A model generated the notes under the pieces. The model did not search any database, was not told the DNA's origin, and was given only the letters and a program-made list of their open reading frames with translations. Shown here one piece after another: positions 27,042 to 35,800 of a DNA stretch of 36,512 bases. The translations under genes and the position numbers were made by a program. Position 1 is the first letter of the stretch, and the number at the start of each line of letters is the position of its first letter. Source of the DNA: Candidatus Omnitrophota bacterium (lineage in GTDB: Bacteria; Omnitrophota; Gorgyraeia; Zapsychrales; Fredricksoniimonadaceae); NCBI GenBank assembly GCA_013335325.1, contig JAAXVU010000003.1, positions 1-36,512 of the forward strand. Direction: 5' to 3'.

Positions 27042-27494
27042 CTATAAAGAGGCCAATTTTTCTTTAACTATTTCGCTAACCAGCTTGCCATCAGCCTTAG
27101 CGCCCACCTTGTCCCGTACAGCCTTCATTACGTTTCCCATGTCTTTCATCGACGTAGCGCCTAATTCCTGAACTGCAGCGGACACCACAACCCTGATCTC
27201 ATCTGCTGACATCTCCGCCGGTAAATAGGCCTTCATCAAGTCGACCTCATACTTCTCCTTGGTCGCCAAATCCTGCCTGCCGCCTTTTTCAAACTGTTCT
27301 ATGGAATCCTGGCGTTGTTTGATCTGCTTCTTTATAATGGCCGTCACCTCGTTGTCATCGATGACTTCCAGCCGCTTGTCCACTTTGACCTGTTTGATCA
27401 TAGCCCTGAGGTAACTCAACGCGGATGACTTGACAGTATCCTTATCTTTCATGGCTTGGATATAATCCTTGTTAATACGGTCATCAAGCGACAT
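27042..27494 (-). CDS. yqeY: YqeY (GatB/YqeY domain) protein
   Basis: 150 residues from the ATG at 27494, which has AAAGGAG 6 bases upstream; a longer frame exists but has no family support. The family shows SLDDRINKDYIQAMKDKDTVKSSALSYLRAMIKQ at the start, then KRLEVIDDNEVTAIIKKQIKQRQDSIEQFEKGGRQDL, EVDLMKAYLPAEMS, MKDMGNVMKAVRDKVGAKADGKLVSEIVKEKL. The domain is shared with the tail of GatB and is thought to bind tRNA; the stand-alone role is not established. The 85-bp gap upstream holds no recognisable RNA gene. Confidence 0.93.
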   Translation of the reverse strand: MSLDDRINKDYIQAMKDKDTVKSSALSYLRAMIKQVKVDKRLEVIDDNEVTAIIKKQIKQRQDSIEQFEKGGRQDLATKEKYEVDLMKAYLPAEMSADEIRVVVSAAVQELGATSMKDMGNVMKAVRDKVGAKADGKLVSEIVKEKLASL

Positions 27495-27579
27495 AGACAG
27501 CTCCTTTAAGTTTGTATTCGGTACCGGCGTAAACCAAGCGGCGCATTCTTTCCAGGAAATGGCTGACTGGCCGGAATAG

Positions 27580-27810
27580 CTAAGCGGAAACGCCACTTAT
27601 CTTAATAACTTTGTTTCTTGATTTCAATCCCTTTATAATCTCAATCTGCGACTTGCGCAGCCCGAAATGTTCGGCCAGAAATTCTATCAAGGCCTCGTTG
27701 GCCCGGCCTTCAACCGGCGGGGACGTCAAATATACTTTAACTATCCGCCCACCTTCCTCAACAACCAAATTCTTCTTGGCACCGGGAATAACCTTGATAT
27801 CGATAATCAT
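27580..27810 (-). CDS. DUF167 (YggU-type) protein
   Basis: 76 residues, a normal length for DUF167. Marks are IKVIPGAKKNLVVE, VYLTSPPVEGRANEALIEFLAEHFGL, and the final SQIEIIKGLKSRNKVIKISG. Function is unknown; members often lie near yggT or cell-envelope genes. It sits 26 bases after the YgjP-like gene and before yqeY, forming a run of small conserved genes. Confidence 0.92.
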   Translation of the reverse strand: MIIDIKVIPGAKKNLVVEEGGRIVKVYLTSPPVEGRANEALIEFLAEHFGLRKSQIEIIKGLKSRNKVIKISGVSA

Positions 27811-27836
27811 CTCTCTACCCGCCTACTATGCCGCGT

Positions 27837-28607
27837 TCAGGCCGGCAAAACATGCCGGTACGCCTCTTCCCGCAACCATTTCCGAAGTTGCCGCCAATTG
27901 GGACACCACTTGGCTACTTCAGTCCAAAAACGTCTGGAGTGATCAGCCACCTGCAAATGGCACAGCTCATGAATAATAACATAATCGATGATCTCGGCCG
28001 GAAAAGAAATGATCTTCCAGTTCAGATTGACCGTACGGCGCAACTTATTACAACTGCCCCACAGCCATTTATGCCTTTTAATAAACAATTGCGGACTGCG
28101 AAGCTCCATCCTGGCAGCCCAAAGCTCCAACTGCTTCGATAAATATTCAGACGCCTCACGACGCAACCATATCTCCATAGCCTTGCCAGCAGTGCTATCT
28201 ATCTGCTCTGTACTATATCCGGCCGGCACACAACACAACCAACCATCCTCCTGTCCATAAAATCTGGGCCAATCATCCGCAGTCTTCTGGACATGCAGGA
28301 TTCGGGATTTACCCAAAACATAAACCTCTGCACCATCAACATACCCTTCCCAGCGGCGTTTGGGCAGCCTGCGCATGATCCGCACACGCGTTCGCTCTAT
28401 CCATTCCGACCTGGACTTTAATATGGCCTGCGCATGCTCCGTTGTGGTGGCAAAAGGTATCCGAAAGGTTATCGCCCCTTCACGATCAATGGAAAGCTGC
28501 AAGGATCTCCGGCGGGAACGATTGACCGTTACCGATACAAGACCAGCACCTGTCTCAAGAGCAATGGTGCTGGTAGCAGAAGATCCTTTGGCATGCTGCC
28601 TTGGCAT
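27837..28607 (-). CDS. YgjP-like (DUF45) zinc metalloprotease
   Basis: 256 residues. The N-terminal two-thirds carry the usual beta and helical parts (SLQLSIDREGAITFRIPF, WIERTRVRIMRRLPKRRW, YVLGKSR). The C-terminal zincin part has KWLWGSCNKLRRTVNLNWKII followed by VIIHELCHLQVADHSRRFW, giving His213, Glu214, His217 and a third likely ligand His223. It is cytoplasmic by absence of a signal peptide. Substrates of this family are poorly known; one proposed role is as a SprT-related protease. It follows a terminator and a possible promoter, so it may begin the transcript running to lplA. Confidence 0.9.
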   Translation of the reverse strand: MPRQHAKGSSATSTIALETGAGLVSVTVNRSRRRSLQLSIDREGAITFRIPFATTTEHAQAILKSRSEWIERTRVRIMRRLPKRRWEGYVDGAEVYVLGKSRILHVQKTADDWPRFYGQEDGWLCCVPAGYSTEQIDSTAGKAMEIWLRREASEYLSKQLELWAARMELRSPQLFIKRHKWLWGSCNKLRRTVNLNWKIISFPAEIIDYVIIHELCHLQVADHSRRFWTEVAKWCPNWRQLRKWLREEAYRHVLPA

Positions 28608-28639
28608 AAAGGTCCCAATGGTTCCTAGCGGTACAAAAT

Positions 28640-28669
28640 AGTATAGAAAAAGAGCGAAGTTGTCGCCAA
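28640..28669 (-). promoter_or_regulatory. Possible promoter of the YgjP-to-lplA run
   Basis: On the minus strand, TTGGCG (28669-28664) and TATACT (28645-28640) are separated by 18 bases, 32 bases before the ATG at 28607. Each matches the sigma70 consensus at about 4 of 6 positions. It overlaps the terminator hairpin, which weakens the case, but a new start is expected here after that terminator. Confidence 0.3.
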
Positions 28670-28682
28670 CTCCGCTCTTTAA
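28643..28682 (-). terminator. Intrinsic terminator after the coiled-coil gene
   Basis: Read on the minus strand, AAAGAGCGGAGTTG and CAACTTCGCTCTTT (28681-28649) pair over 14 positions with one mismatch around a 4-base GCGA loop, followed directly by TTTCTAT. It lies about 100 bases after the stop at 28784 and before the YgjP-like start, marking a transcript border. Confidence 0.85.
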
Positions 28683-28783
28683 AATTTACGCCCGGTTGCA
28701 CTAGCGTTCCTGGTCAGATACTTTTTTGGTTCACTGCTCGATCGTCCGGACTAAAGCGATCCGGTATCCAGCTTGACCCAGCA

Positions 28784-29509
28784 CTACGGATTAACAAACT
28801 TAACATTAATATCGACCTTTTTCTGATCGAAAGACAACCCCGAATTCACCTTGCCGTTTTTCATCAGGTAACCATTGTTGCCGTAAAGCATTTCCACCCT
28901 ATCACGCTCCTGTTGGGCGGCGACCTTGGCCAGGTAAGCACTTTTCTTGATCGCATGCATATTCAGTTTAACCATCTTGATGTGCTTCTTGAAAAGCATT
29001 ACCTTATCGCGTCCCTGATTCAGACTGTCAATATCAGGTTGAAAGACCGCCAGCTCTTTGCGGACTGACTGTAGCTCATGATCGATCTCCCGGTTCTTTT
29101 TCTTGAAAGCGCCGATCATGCTCTCCAGCGCTTCGCCTTTGGCCATGGCCGCACCCTTGTAGCGCTCCAGCGCCTGTATATTGTTCTTAAGCTGGTCATT
29201 CACCTGCTGGATCTGCACAAGCTCGCCGCGGGTATTGTTGAGCTCCAGATTAGTGGCCTCGAGCTCCTGGGTAACTTCTACCAGTTTGTTAGTAGTGACC
29301 TCTAGTTCATTCTTGGTCACCTTATACTCGTTTACGTAATAACGGAAATTGCTCGCTTGCCGCTCTGACACCCTGTCTGAAACACGCGCGACCTCGGTCA
29401 AAGTTTTATAATTACTGATCCACATCCAGGCCATAAACGCTATCATGCCCAATATGACCAAGCTCATGCCAATCTTAAGCGGTTTTTCCTTTGTGCTATC
29501 CTGTGCCAT
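28784..29509 (-). CDS. Membrane-anchored coiled-coil protein of unknown function
   Basis: 241 residues. One membrane helix (about 13-33, IGMSLVILGMIAFMAWMWI) is followed by a long coiled coil (about 50-165) rich in Glu, Lys, Asn and Gln, with ELEVTTNKLVEVTQELEATN heptads. A basic region (about 170-205) and a short C-terminal stretch with YLMKNGKVNSGLSFD come last. I recognise no family. The topology suggests a short cytoplasmic tail and a periplasmic rod. AAGGA lies 6 bases before the ATG, and the gene ends at a clear terminator. Confidence 0.8.
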   Translation of the reverse strand: MAQDSTKEKPLKIGMSLVILGMIAFMAWMWISNYKTLTEVARVSDRVSERQASNFRYYVNEYKVTKNELEVTTNKLVEVTQELEATNLELNNTRGELVQIQQVNDQLKNNIQALERYKGAAMAKGEALESMIGAFKKKNREIDHELQSVRKELAVFQPDIDSLNQGRDKVMLFKKHIKMVKLNMHAIKKSAYLAKVAAQQERDRVEMLYGNNGYLMKNGKVNSGLSFDQKKVDINVKFVNP

Positions 29510-29627
29510 ATTAAATCCTTTTTAAATATTACCTTGTAAATCTAAATCCCATTGTCGCCGATGTGCCACTGACTGTTAACTGCCGCGTACTCTAATTAAT
29601 GCCAGACAGATAGTGAAGCACAAAATC

Positions 29628-30041
29628 CTAGCGCCTGTTTCTATCCCGGAAATAATTATCTAATATATTTACGTTAGCCGCTTCTGCCATTCGCGCCAAC
29701 CAGTTTTCCACATGCTGGGTCATCTTCACTACTATGGAATCTGAGGGCTCGATAAATTCCAGACCGCAGAGATATTTGCCTTTCTCCATCTTCATGGCTT
29801 TTGACCAGACCAGCTTAGCCTTGTCTGGAATCACCAAATCTTCCTGACCAGCAGCAGCTTTTAGAGAGAAGACGGTTCCTTTCGCCAGCTGGGATTCCGA
29901 GCTCACCTCCAACAGGACGCCGGACACACTTATGTCTCGCACCAAGCCTTCCCCGTAGCGTCCCGCTCCCTCCACACGCCAGGAGATTGTCACCTCTTCG
30001 CGAATACGTGTATGTCTACGATATTCTTCCTCGGAACCCAT
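29628..30041 (-). CDS. PilZ-domain protein (cyclic di-GMP receptor type)
   Basis: 137 residues from the ATG at 30041. A longer in-frame reading to 30131 would place the promoter inside the gene and has no family support. The PilZ signature is complete: RRHTR (Arg8 to Arg12, RxxxR) and DISVSG (DxSxxG), followed by the barrel strands VFSLKAAAG, KAKLVWSKAM and YLCGLEFIE. A helical tail (about 108-137) follows. It should bind cyclic di-GMP and could tie secretion, pili or envelope work in this region to that signal. It looks like a single gene under its own promoter, 118 bases before the coiled-coil gene. Confidence 0.88.
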   Translation of the reverse strand: MGSEEEYRRHTRIREEVTISWRVEGAGRYGEGLVRDISVSGVLLEVSSESQLAKGTVFSLKAAAGQEDLVIPDKAKLVWSKAMKMEKGKYLCGLEFIEPSDSIVVKMTQHVENWLARMAEAANVNILDNYFRDRNRR

Positions 30042-30072
30042 GGCGTGGACCTGCCGATTTAATTTTGCGTTT

Positions 30073-30101
30073 AGTATAACGAGACTGTCCCAGCGTGACA
30101 A
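30073..30101 (-). promoter_or_regulatory. Promoter of the PilZ gene
   Basis: On the minus strand, TTGTCA (30101-30096) and TATACT (30078-30073) are exactly 17 bases apart, matching sigma70 consensus at 5/6 and 5/6 when the -10 is read as TATAcT. Transcription would start near 30066, about 25 bases before the ATG at 30041. This supports the shorter PilZ start. Confidence 0.65.
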
Positions 30102-30235
30102 GAAAAAATTTCGACGGTGAAAGTCCTCCACCGTAAAGCGCTGACACCTCTTTTTTCTGTCTAACTCTCAATAATTAAACGGAATATTCTGCATCCTGTT
30201 CCACATCGATGTTCAGGAGGGAATGGCTGAAGGGT

Positions 30236-30272
30236 AAAAGAACTCCCTGCACCTATCTTCATAGCGGTGCAG
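30236..30272 (-). terminator. Weak terminator candidate after the AsmA-like gene
   Basis: Read on the minus strand, CTGCACC and GGTGCAG (30272-30247) form a 7-bp stem with a 12-base loop, beginning 6 bases after the stop at 30278. A TTCTTTT run starts about 4 bases after the stem. The large loop and spaced T run make it weak, but a promoter follows downstream, so a stop here is sensible. Confidence 0.3.
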
Positions 30273-30277
30273 CTATG

Positions 30278-32146
30278 TCATTTCTTCTTGAACAAATTAT
30301 TCAATAAAGAATCTACAGCCTGTGTGTTATCAGACTGTGGTGCCTGTCCAGCAGTGTTACTCTCCTGGGCCGCCGGCTGACTATTGCCTTCTCCTGACTG
30401 GGCTGAACCAAACAGAGAATTCAAAACCCCTTTAACCTCGGGATTTTTCTCTATCACTTTCTGTAAAGCATCCTTTCCGCGGTTCAGTATCAGCTTCTTG
30501 GACAAATACTCCACATCGGGCTGCACTCCCGGTTTCAACATAGAGCCGGTCAACTTACAAGGTATATACAATTTGCCTTGCCCGTCCCTCAGACCCGCCA
30601 AATCCGGAACCTTTTGTACCAAGACATTTGCAATATCCTTTTGCAGAAAAATATCCATGTTTAAATCAACAGTCTCAGGAACCTTTGCCTTGCCCTTAAG
30701 GGAAATAAGCACATCGCGTGTTACAACCTCCGCCCTGCTAACATTGGCTGTCATGCCATTCATGTAAACCAAAGCATCCGCACTGTCGATAACCGTACGA
30801 CCTTTGTTTAAGTCCTCCTGCGTGGCCGCCGGCAGACTGGCCTGTACCATATTCCATAGAGTCGGCAACATAGGAATATTCCCCAACCCTGTCTGAACCA
30901 AATTTATCCCCTCTAATGTACCGTCTTTAAGAGATGCGGACAGTTCGGCTTTAAGGGAGGCGGTCATCTCCTCTGGGGTCTTTCCGGACAGAGTCAACTT
31001 CATATCAGCAACAGCTTTTCCATTGACCTTGACAGGCAGATGATACGCCTCGGATATCTTGCCAAGACCAAGATCATAAACCTTTCCCGTCATGTCCACC
31101 AACGGAGAAGACATGTACCCACGTACGGTACCGGAAACATTAATGGTGCCGTCCGCAAAATGCATGTCGCAAGACTTCAATACGATATCTTTCTCATTTC
31201 CATCGAATGACAGTGCTATATCGGATATTGGCAGCGGCAATATAGATGAGGAGATCTGCCCGCCAGCCAAGCTGCCGTTCATTTTGAGTGACTTCAACCC
31301 GCTGTTTCCAGCCTGGAGCTCTGGTACTATAACAGTCAACTTGCCTTTCACCTGGTCTTTCAGACCAGCCGGTGCCAACATAGGCAGCATGGCATTCAGA
31401 CTGGCAGAGGAGATTTTAGACAAGTCCATGTTCAATTTGGCATCAGTTACTAGAACAGAAGCTGTATTCAAGGCCAACCGGGCTCCCCCAGACACTTCCA
31501 GGTTCTGCTCCGCTGAAAATACAGCTGCTTTCATGACAAATGAAAAAGATTCTGTTAGAGAGAACCCTTGCATGACAAGATCCAGATGCTCTACATTCAA
31601 TGCCAGCCGGGGACTGAACATATCATCCAAATAGGTGATAGTGGCATTGCTGATCGTGATGCGATCCACCAGCAAAGCCGGTAAGGCAGCCATCTTTCCA
31701 GAGCTGTCCGCTTTATTATCCGCCCCAGCATCGGACGTCCCTGCGCCCATCATCGCCGCGTTGATCAAGCCTTCCTTGTTACGAATAATAACTATCTTGG
31801 GCGACACTACCGTGATACCTGCAATCTGTATCTTCCTCTCCATGATCAAAGGTTTCAGGCTTAACCCCAGCAGTATTTTGTCGACTGATAAAAATGCCTG
31901 GTCAGAAAAGCGACGGTCGTCCGAAAGAGCTATGCCTGAGACCTCCAACGCTATGCCATGTAACAAGGAAACCTGCAAATGAGCCCGACCGATCTTCAAA
32001 TCCCTTCCCACTGCCTTTTGCACCTGATCTTGCACCATAGGCATGTATTTATTTACATCCACAGTTTTGAGGAATATAAAAGCACCGGTCAAGACCAACA
32101 AAACCAGCGTGACCAATACAATGACTGTAATCTTCAGGGCTTTCAT
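30278..32146 (-). CDS. AsmA-family envelope protein
   Basis: 622 residues. An N-terminal membrane helix (about 5-27) anchors a long periplasmic beta-rich body. The AsmA start is seen in LKTVDVNKYMPMVQDQVQKAVGRDLKIGRAHLQVSLLHGIALEVSGIALSDD, here taken in parts (28-79), followed by repeated short strands such as VDRITISNATITYLDD and a C-terminal AsmA part (about 390-560) with LKDGTLEGINLVQTGLGNIP. AsmA-like proteins belong to the bridge-like lipid transport group thought to move phospholipids towards the outer membrane. The last 40 residues are low-complexity, rich in Gln, Ser and Asn. It starts 2 bases after the coiled-coil gene stop, with AGG 5 bases before its ATG. Confidence 0.87.
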   Translation of the reverse strand: MKALKITVIVLVTLVLLVLTGAFIFLKTVDVNKYMPMVQDQVQKAVGRDLKIGRAHLQVSLLHGIALEVSGIALSDDRRFSDQAFLSVDKILLGLSLKPLIMERKIQIAGITVVSPKIVIIRNKEGLINAAMMGAGTSDAGADNKADSSGKMAALPALLVDRITISNATITYLDDMFSPRLALNVEHLDLVMQGFSLTESFSFVMKAAVFSAEQNLEVSGGARLALNTASVLVTDAKLNMDLSKISSASLNAMLPMLAPAGLKDQVKGKLTVIVPELQAGNSGLKSLKMNGSLAGGQISSSILPLPISDIALSFDGNEKDIVLKSCDMHFADGTINVSGTVRGYMSSPLVDMTGKVYDLGLGKISEAYHLPVKVNGKAVADMKLTLSGKTPEEMTASLKAELSASLKDGTLEGINLVQTGLGNIPMLPTLWNMVQASLPAATQEDLNKGRTVIDSADALVYMNGMTANVSRAEVVTRDVLISLKGKAKVPETVDLNMDIFLQKDIANVLVQKVPDLAGLRDGQGKLYIPCKLTGSMLKPGVQPDVEYLSKKLILNRGKDALQKVIEKNPEVKGVLNSLFGSAQSGEGNSQPAAQESNTAGQAPQSDNTQAVDSLLNNLFKKK

Positions 32147-32148
32147 AA

Positions 32149-32769
32149 TTACCTGTGCATCCTTTCCCTTAATGCATCCATCTTGTCTCGCAATTCGTCC
32201 TGTTGGGAGCGAGCCTTATCCATCATCTTTTCCCTTATATTGTTCGCTCTGTCGCGATTTTGTTCTGTCAACGTATTGGCTCTATCCAAATTTCTAGCCT
32301 GCTGTGCCTTTTGTACATCCATCCAGCGGCGGGTGCGTTCGGTAATATCCCGCAAGGCGTCAGCCTTTAGAACAACTTCATTATCCATCCTAGACCAACG
32401 TTTATCCAGCTCTTTGTAGCGACGAATCATTTCTTTCAAACGTTCAATATCAGATTCACCGCCACCGGCCTTAATATTATTCAGCTTTTCCCTAGCTGCA
32501 TGCATCTGCTCAATCTTGGCAGAATATAGTATCTGTCTCTCCTGCAGCAACTCCTGAAACTCTTCTTGCTGCTTGCGACTCTCGGCTAACAAGGCTTCAG
32601 CCTGCTTGGAAGACTGCGTGAAGTCCTTGGCCTGCGCCTGGATCTCTTTAGCATGAAACATACTGAAAAAATCAGCTATGATGTGCTGACCAAATTCATG
32701 ATTCAACAGGAAGGCAAGCAGACCAATAAAGGTGGCCCCGATAATTAGTAAACGTAATACAGCTCTCAT
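32149..32769 (-). CDS. Membrane-anchored coiled-coil protein of unknown function
   Basis: 206 residues. An N-terminal hydrophobic segment (about 5-22) is followed by a nearly continuous charged helix: coiled-coil stretches at about 45-95 and 105-205, rich in Glu, Lys, Arg and Gln. The C-terminal third has a regular DKxR spacing (NRDRANNIREKMMDKARSQ). I recognise no family. It lies 46 bases after the TPR-like gene and is coupled to the AsmA-like gene, so the three probably form one envelope operon. Confidence 0.78.
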   Translation of the reverse strand: MRAVLRLLIIGATFIGLLAFLLNHEFGQHIIADFFSMFHAKEIQAQAKDFTQSSKQAEALLAESRKQQEEFQELLQERQILYSAKIEQMHAAREKLNNIKAGGGESDIERLKEMIRRYKELDKRWSRMDNEVVLKADALRDITERTRRWMDVQKAQQARNLDRANTLTEQNRDRANNIREKMMDKARSQQDELRDKMDALRERMHR

Positions 32770-32815
32770 GTTATCGCCCTGTTAAAGGAACATTAATGAT
32801 GAAGCAACATACGTC

Positions 32816-35800
32816 TCAACGATGAACCTGTTGTTCCACAGCATCAAGTTCACGAGAGATAGCCTGTATACGCTTAGCTTCTGCTAAAACCTGCGAACTG
32901 GTCTGTGAACTGTGCGGGATAGGATTGGGCGCCTGGCTGGCCAAATTTTGCGAATCGACTTTCAGAACCCTGGAAATTTGCCCCAAATAATAATCTGTCT
33001 TCTTGTAACCCTGTATCATATCCGCAACCTGCAAGAACTCCTGCCGCGCTTCTTCGTAAAGGCGTTTCTTGAAAAGATCCACGGCATCAGTATAAAGCCG
33101 CTCCACACCATCTTCAAAATCACGACGGATAGCTTCACGTTGTTGTTGAAGGGCACGCTTACCATTCTCTATGGAAAGTCTTAACGATGCTTCCTGCGTA
33201 TCTGAAGCAGACAAAGGCTTTACAGCAGCTCCACTTTGTAACGGAACTGCAACAGCCGTCGGCTTACTTCCACTTGGCGACTCAATAGCTGCGATCTGCG
33301 CCTTCTTTTTACGTCCTTCTTCCACACGGACCTTATCCAAAACATTCGTATCCTGCATTAGGTGTTCGCGCTTCTTTTCGTCTGCCTTGCGCTGGACTGC
33401 TTCCTGTTTCTCCAATCTGACTTTTTCTTTCTGAATACGAGCCTTATAAGCATTCATTTCCAAAGCATCATTATCTTTCACCGTACGCAAAGCCCGAGGA
33501 CGACAAGGAGCCGCCGAAGCGTGCGTCTTTTCACCTTGTGACTTAAAGCTTATCTTGCAAATCTTCGTTCCTTTGACCGGAACCGTAACAGCATTTTCTT
33601 CAAATTTCGTACAAGTAATACTTTTTTCTCCATTTAAAACAGGCTGTACATCTGTTACGACACTCTGAACTTTTTGGGATTGTTCCACATTCGTGGACAT
33701 AGCAGTTTGGCCTTCCTGTGCCATGCTGCCCGACAAAGCTTGCTTACGCTCTATCGCATTCTGTTGTTCAATAGCTCGCAATTCTTGTTGCCGTTGGATC
33801 TCTTGGTCGCGTTCAGCGCGAGTCAAGGACGGGGTTACGCCAGTGGCAACTGGTGTTTTGGGCTTCTGCCCTGTCCCGATATCCTGGGCCCTGCGTTCCC
33901 GCAAATAACGTTCATGTTCCGCCTGACGTTCCTTTTCAGCTTCAGCCTTCTCTTTTTGTAAAATAGTTTCAATAGATGCCAAATAATGCTTGGCCTGTTT
34001 GCACTGCCTGGCATCGCCAATTTGCTGCAGCTCTTCAAACTTGATCCTTGCTTCACGATAACGTCTGGTACGATAAAGTTCCAAACCACTATCTAAGAGA
34101 TGTTTAGTGCGATCTGCCGCCGCACTTACGCTTGCAGAAGCATCAACCGCAGCAGCCTCTTTAGGACTCTCCTCCTTACGCTCCAGAATGCGTGCCTGCA
34201 TTTTGTTACGCTCTTTTTGCGACTCGAAATCCTGTTTTTCCTGTATCCGGTTGATCCGGGTGATATATGTCACAGCCGCCTGCAACTTAGGATCGATGCA
34301 GGAAGCCTCCACAAACTTGGCTTTGGCTTCGGAATAATTCTGAGCTGCGTACAATTTCTCGCCTTCCTGAAATACGGCCCGTGCTTTAGCCGAGTTAATG
34401 CCAGAGTCCACATCCGCTACCACCTTATCTGGTGAACGCTGGGAGGCGACCCCGGAGGCTCTGGTCTGAGCCATACGCTTTTCCCACCGCTCGGAGAACT
34501 CCCGTCGACGGGTCAACATGGTCTTCTTGATATTCTGGACCTCCCGCAAGATCCCGCCTAACTCATCAAACTTCTTGTGTACTTCGTCATAATTACCCGC
34601 TTCTATCAAGCGCACACTTTCCATATTAATTACCGTAGCGCGCTCCACCAAGGCTGTCACAGTCTCCCTATCCTTATTTTCATACTCAACCAGCCTGGCC
34701 TCACCTTCCTCACGATCGATCCTGGTCAATACTTTGATACTGTCTTTATAATTGGGCCGTACACTGGTGATCTCGGTAAAGGCCTCTCTGGCTACGGCAT
34801 ATTGCTTATTCCGGGCAGCCTCCAGGGCTTTCTGATACAAAGCTTCCACTTTGTCATCAAAAGCTTTTTGTTCCTGCCGGGCCTTCTCTTTCTCTTTGTC
34901 CTTCAAATCACCCAAACGCACATGCTCAGCTTCGGTCATCTTTTGCTTCTCCGCTTCAAGAAGCTGCTTTGTCTCAGCTTGGGCCTTGCGGGCATTCCTG
35001 ATCTCAGTTGTCTTTTCCACCTGCTTCTGCCGTATACCTTCTTCTTGTTCACGACGCTGTCTGGCCTCTACCTCGGCCGCCATCCGTTGCTGGTCTTTCT
35101 CCAAACGGCTTATGATACGGTCAACCTGCTCAAAGGTCTGCTGGGTGCTGGCCATATCCTTATCCTGCGCCAGCTTCTTTATCTGATTATAAATCTCTTC
35201 TGACCGCTTGGCCAAAGCGCGCAACATATCTGAATTCTGGCCAGACTGCGCCTTCGACACTGCAGCACTTGCCGGCTTCTCTTGTGATCGGACGGCTGCG
35301 GGCTGAGCCAGTTTCTCCTGGGCCTTTGTCGACAAAGCAATATAATGACGGGCCGACTTGTATCCGGGCGCAAGAGCTTCTGCCTCTTCGAACTTGACCT
35401 TGGCTTCAGTATATTTTCCGGCTTTGAAGAATTCGACTGCCTCGCGATACAACTTTTCGGCCTGGACAACCTGCGCTTTCTTCGCTTCACCCGCAGCAGC
35501 ATCCGGAGTACCCTGTTTAACCCGAACCGCTGGCTGTTCCGCAGCGTTTGGTTTTTCTTGCGTACCTACTATCGCATCAATACTCTGTAGATACTTGGCT
35601 GTAGAGCGATATTGCAGCCTTGCTTTTGAGATCTTTTCAAACAATTTGCGGGCTTCCGGATAATCCTGCGCTTTATATCTGCTCACAGCTTCCTTGTACA
35701 ACGCAAATATCTGCTCTTCGGACAGACCGTCGGAAGAAGGCGTTTCCGTATTAACCGGAGCCGCTGTTACCTCCGGCACCGGTATACCGTTTAACACCAA

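Noticed and set aside
27495-27579. Possible RNA gene in the gap between DUF167 and yqeY
   Set aside because: No cloverleaf, T-loop sequence or other tRNA feature could be found.
27495-27596. Longer YqeY reading starting near 27596
   Set aside because: The family begins at the SLDDRI segment, and a good ribosome binding site precedes the ATG at 27494.
28683-28783. Small inverted repeat CCGGA/TCCGG after the coiled-coil gene
   Set aside because: The stem is only 5 bp with a 9-base loop and no T run; the nearby hairpin at 28643-28682 is the convincing terminator.
30042-30131. Longer PilZ reading starting at 30131
   Set aside because: It would contain the promoter at 30073-30101, and the PilZ motif begins just after the Met at 30041.
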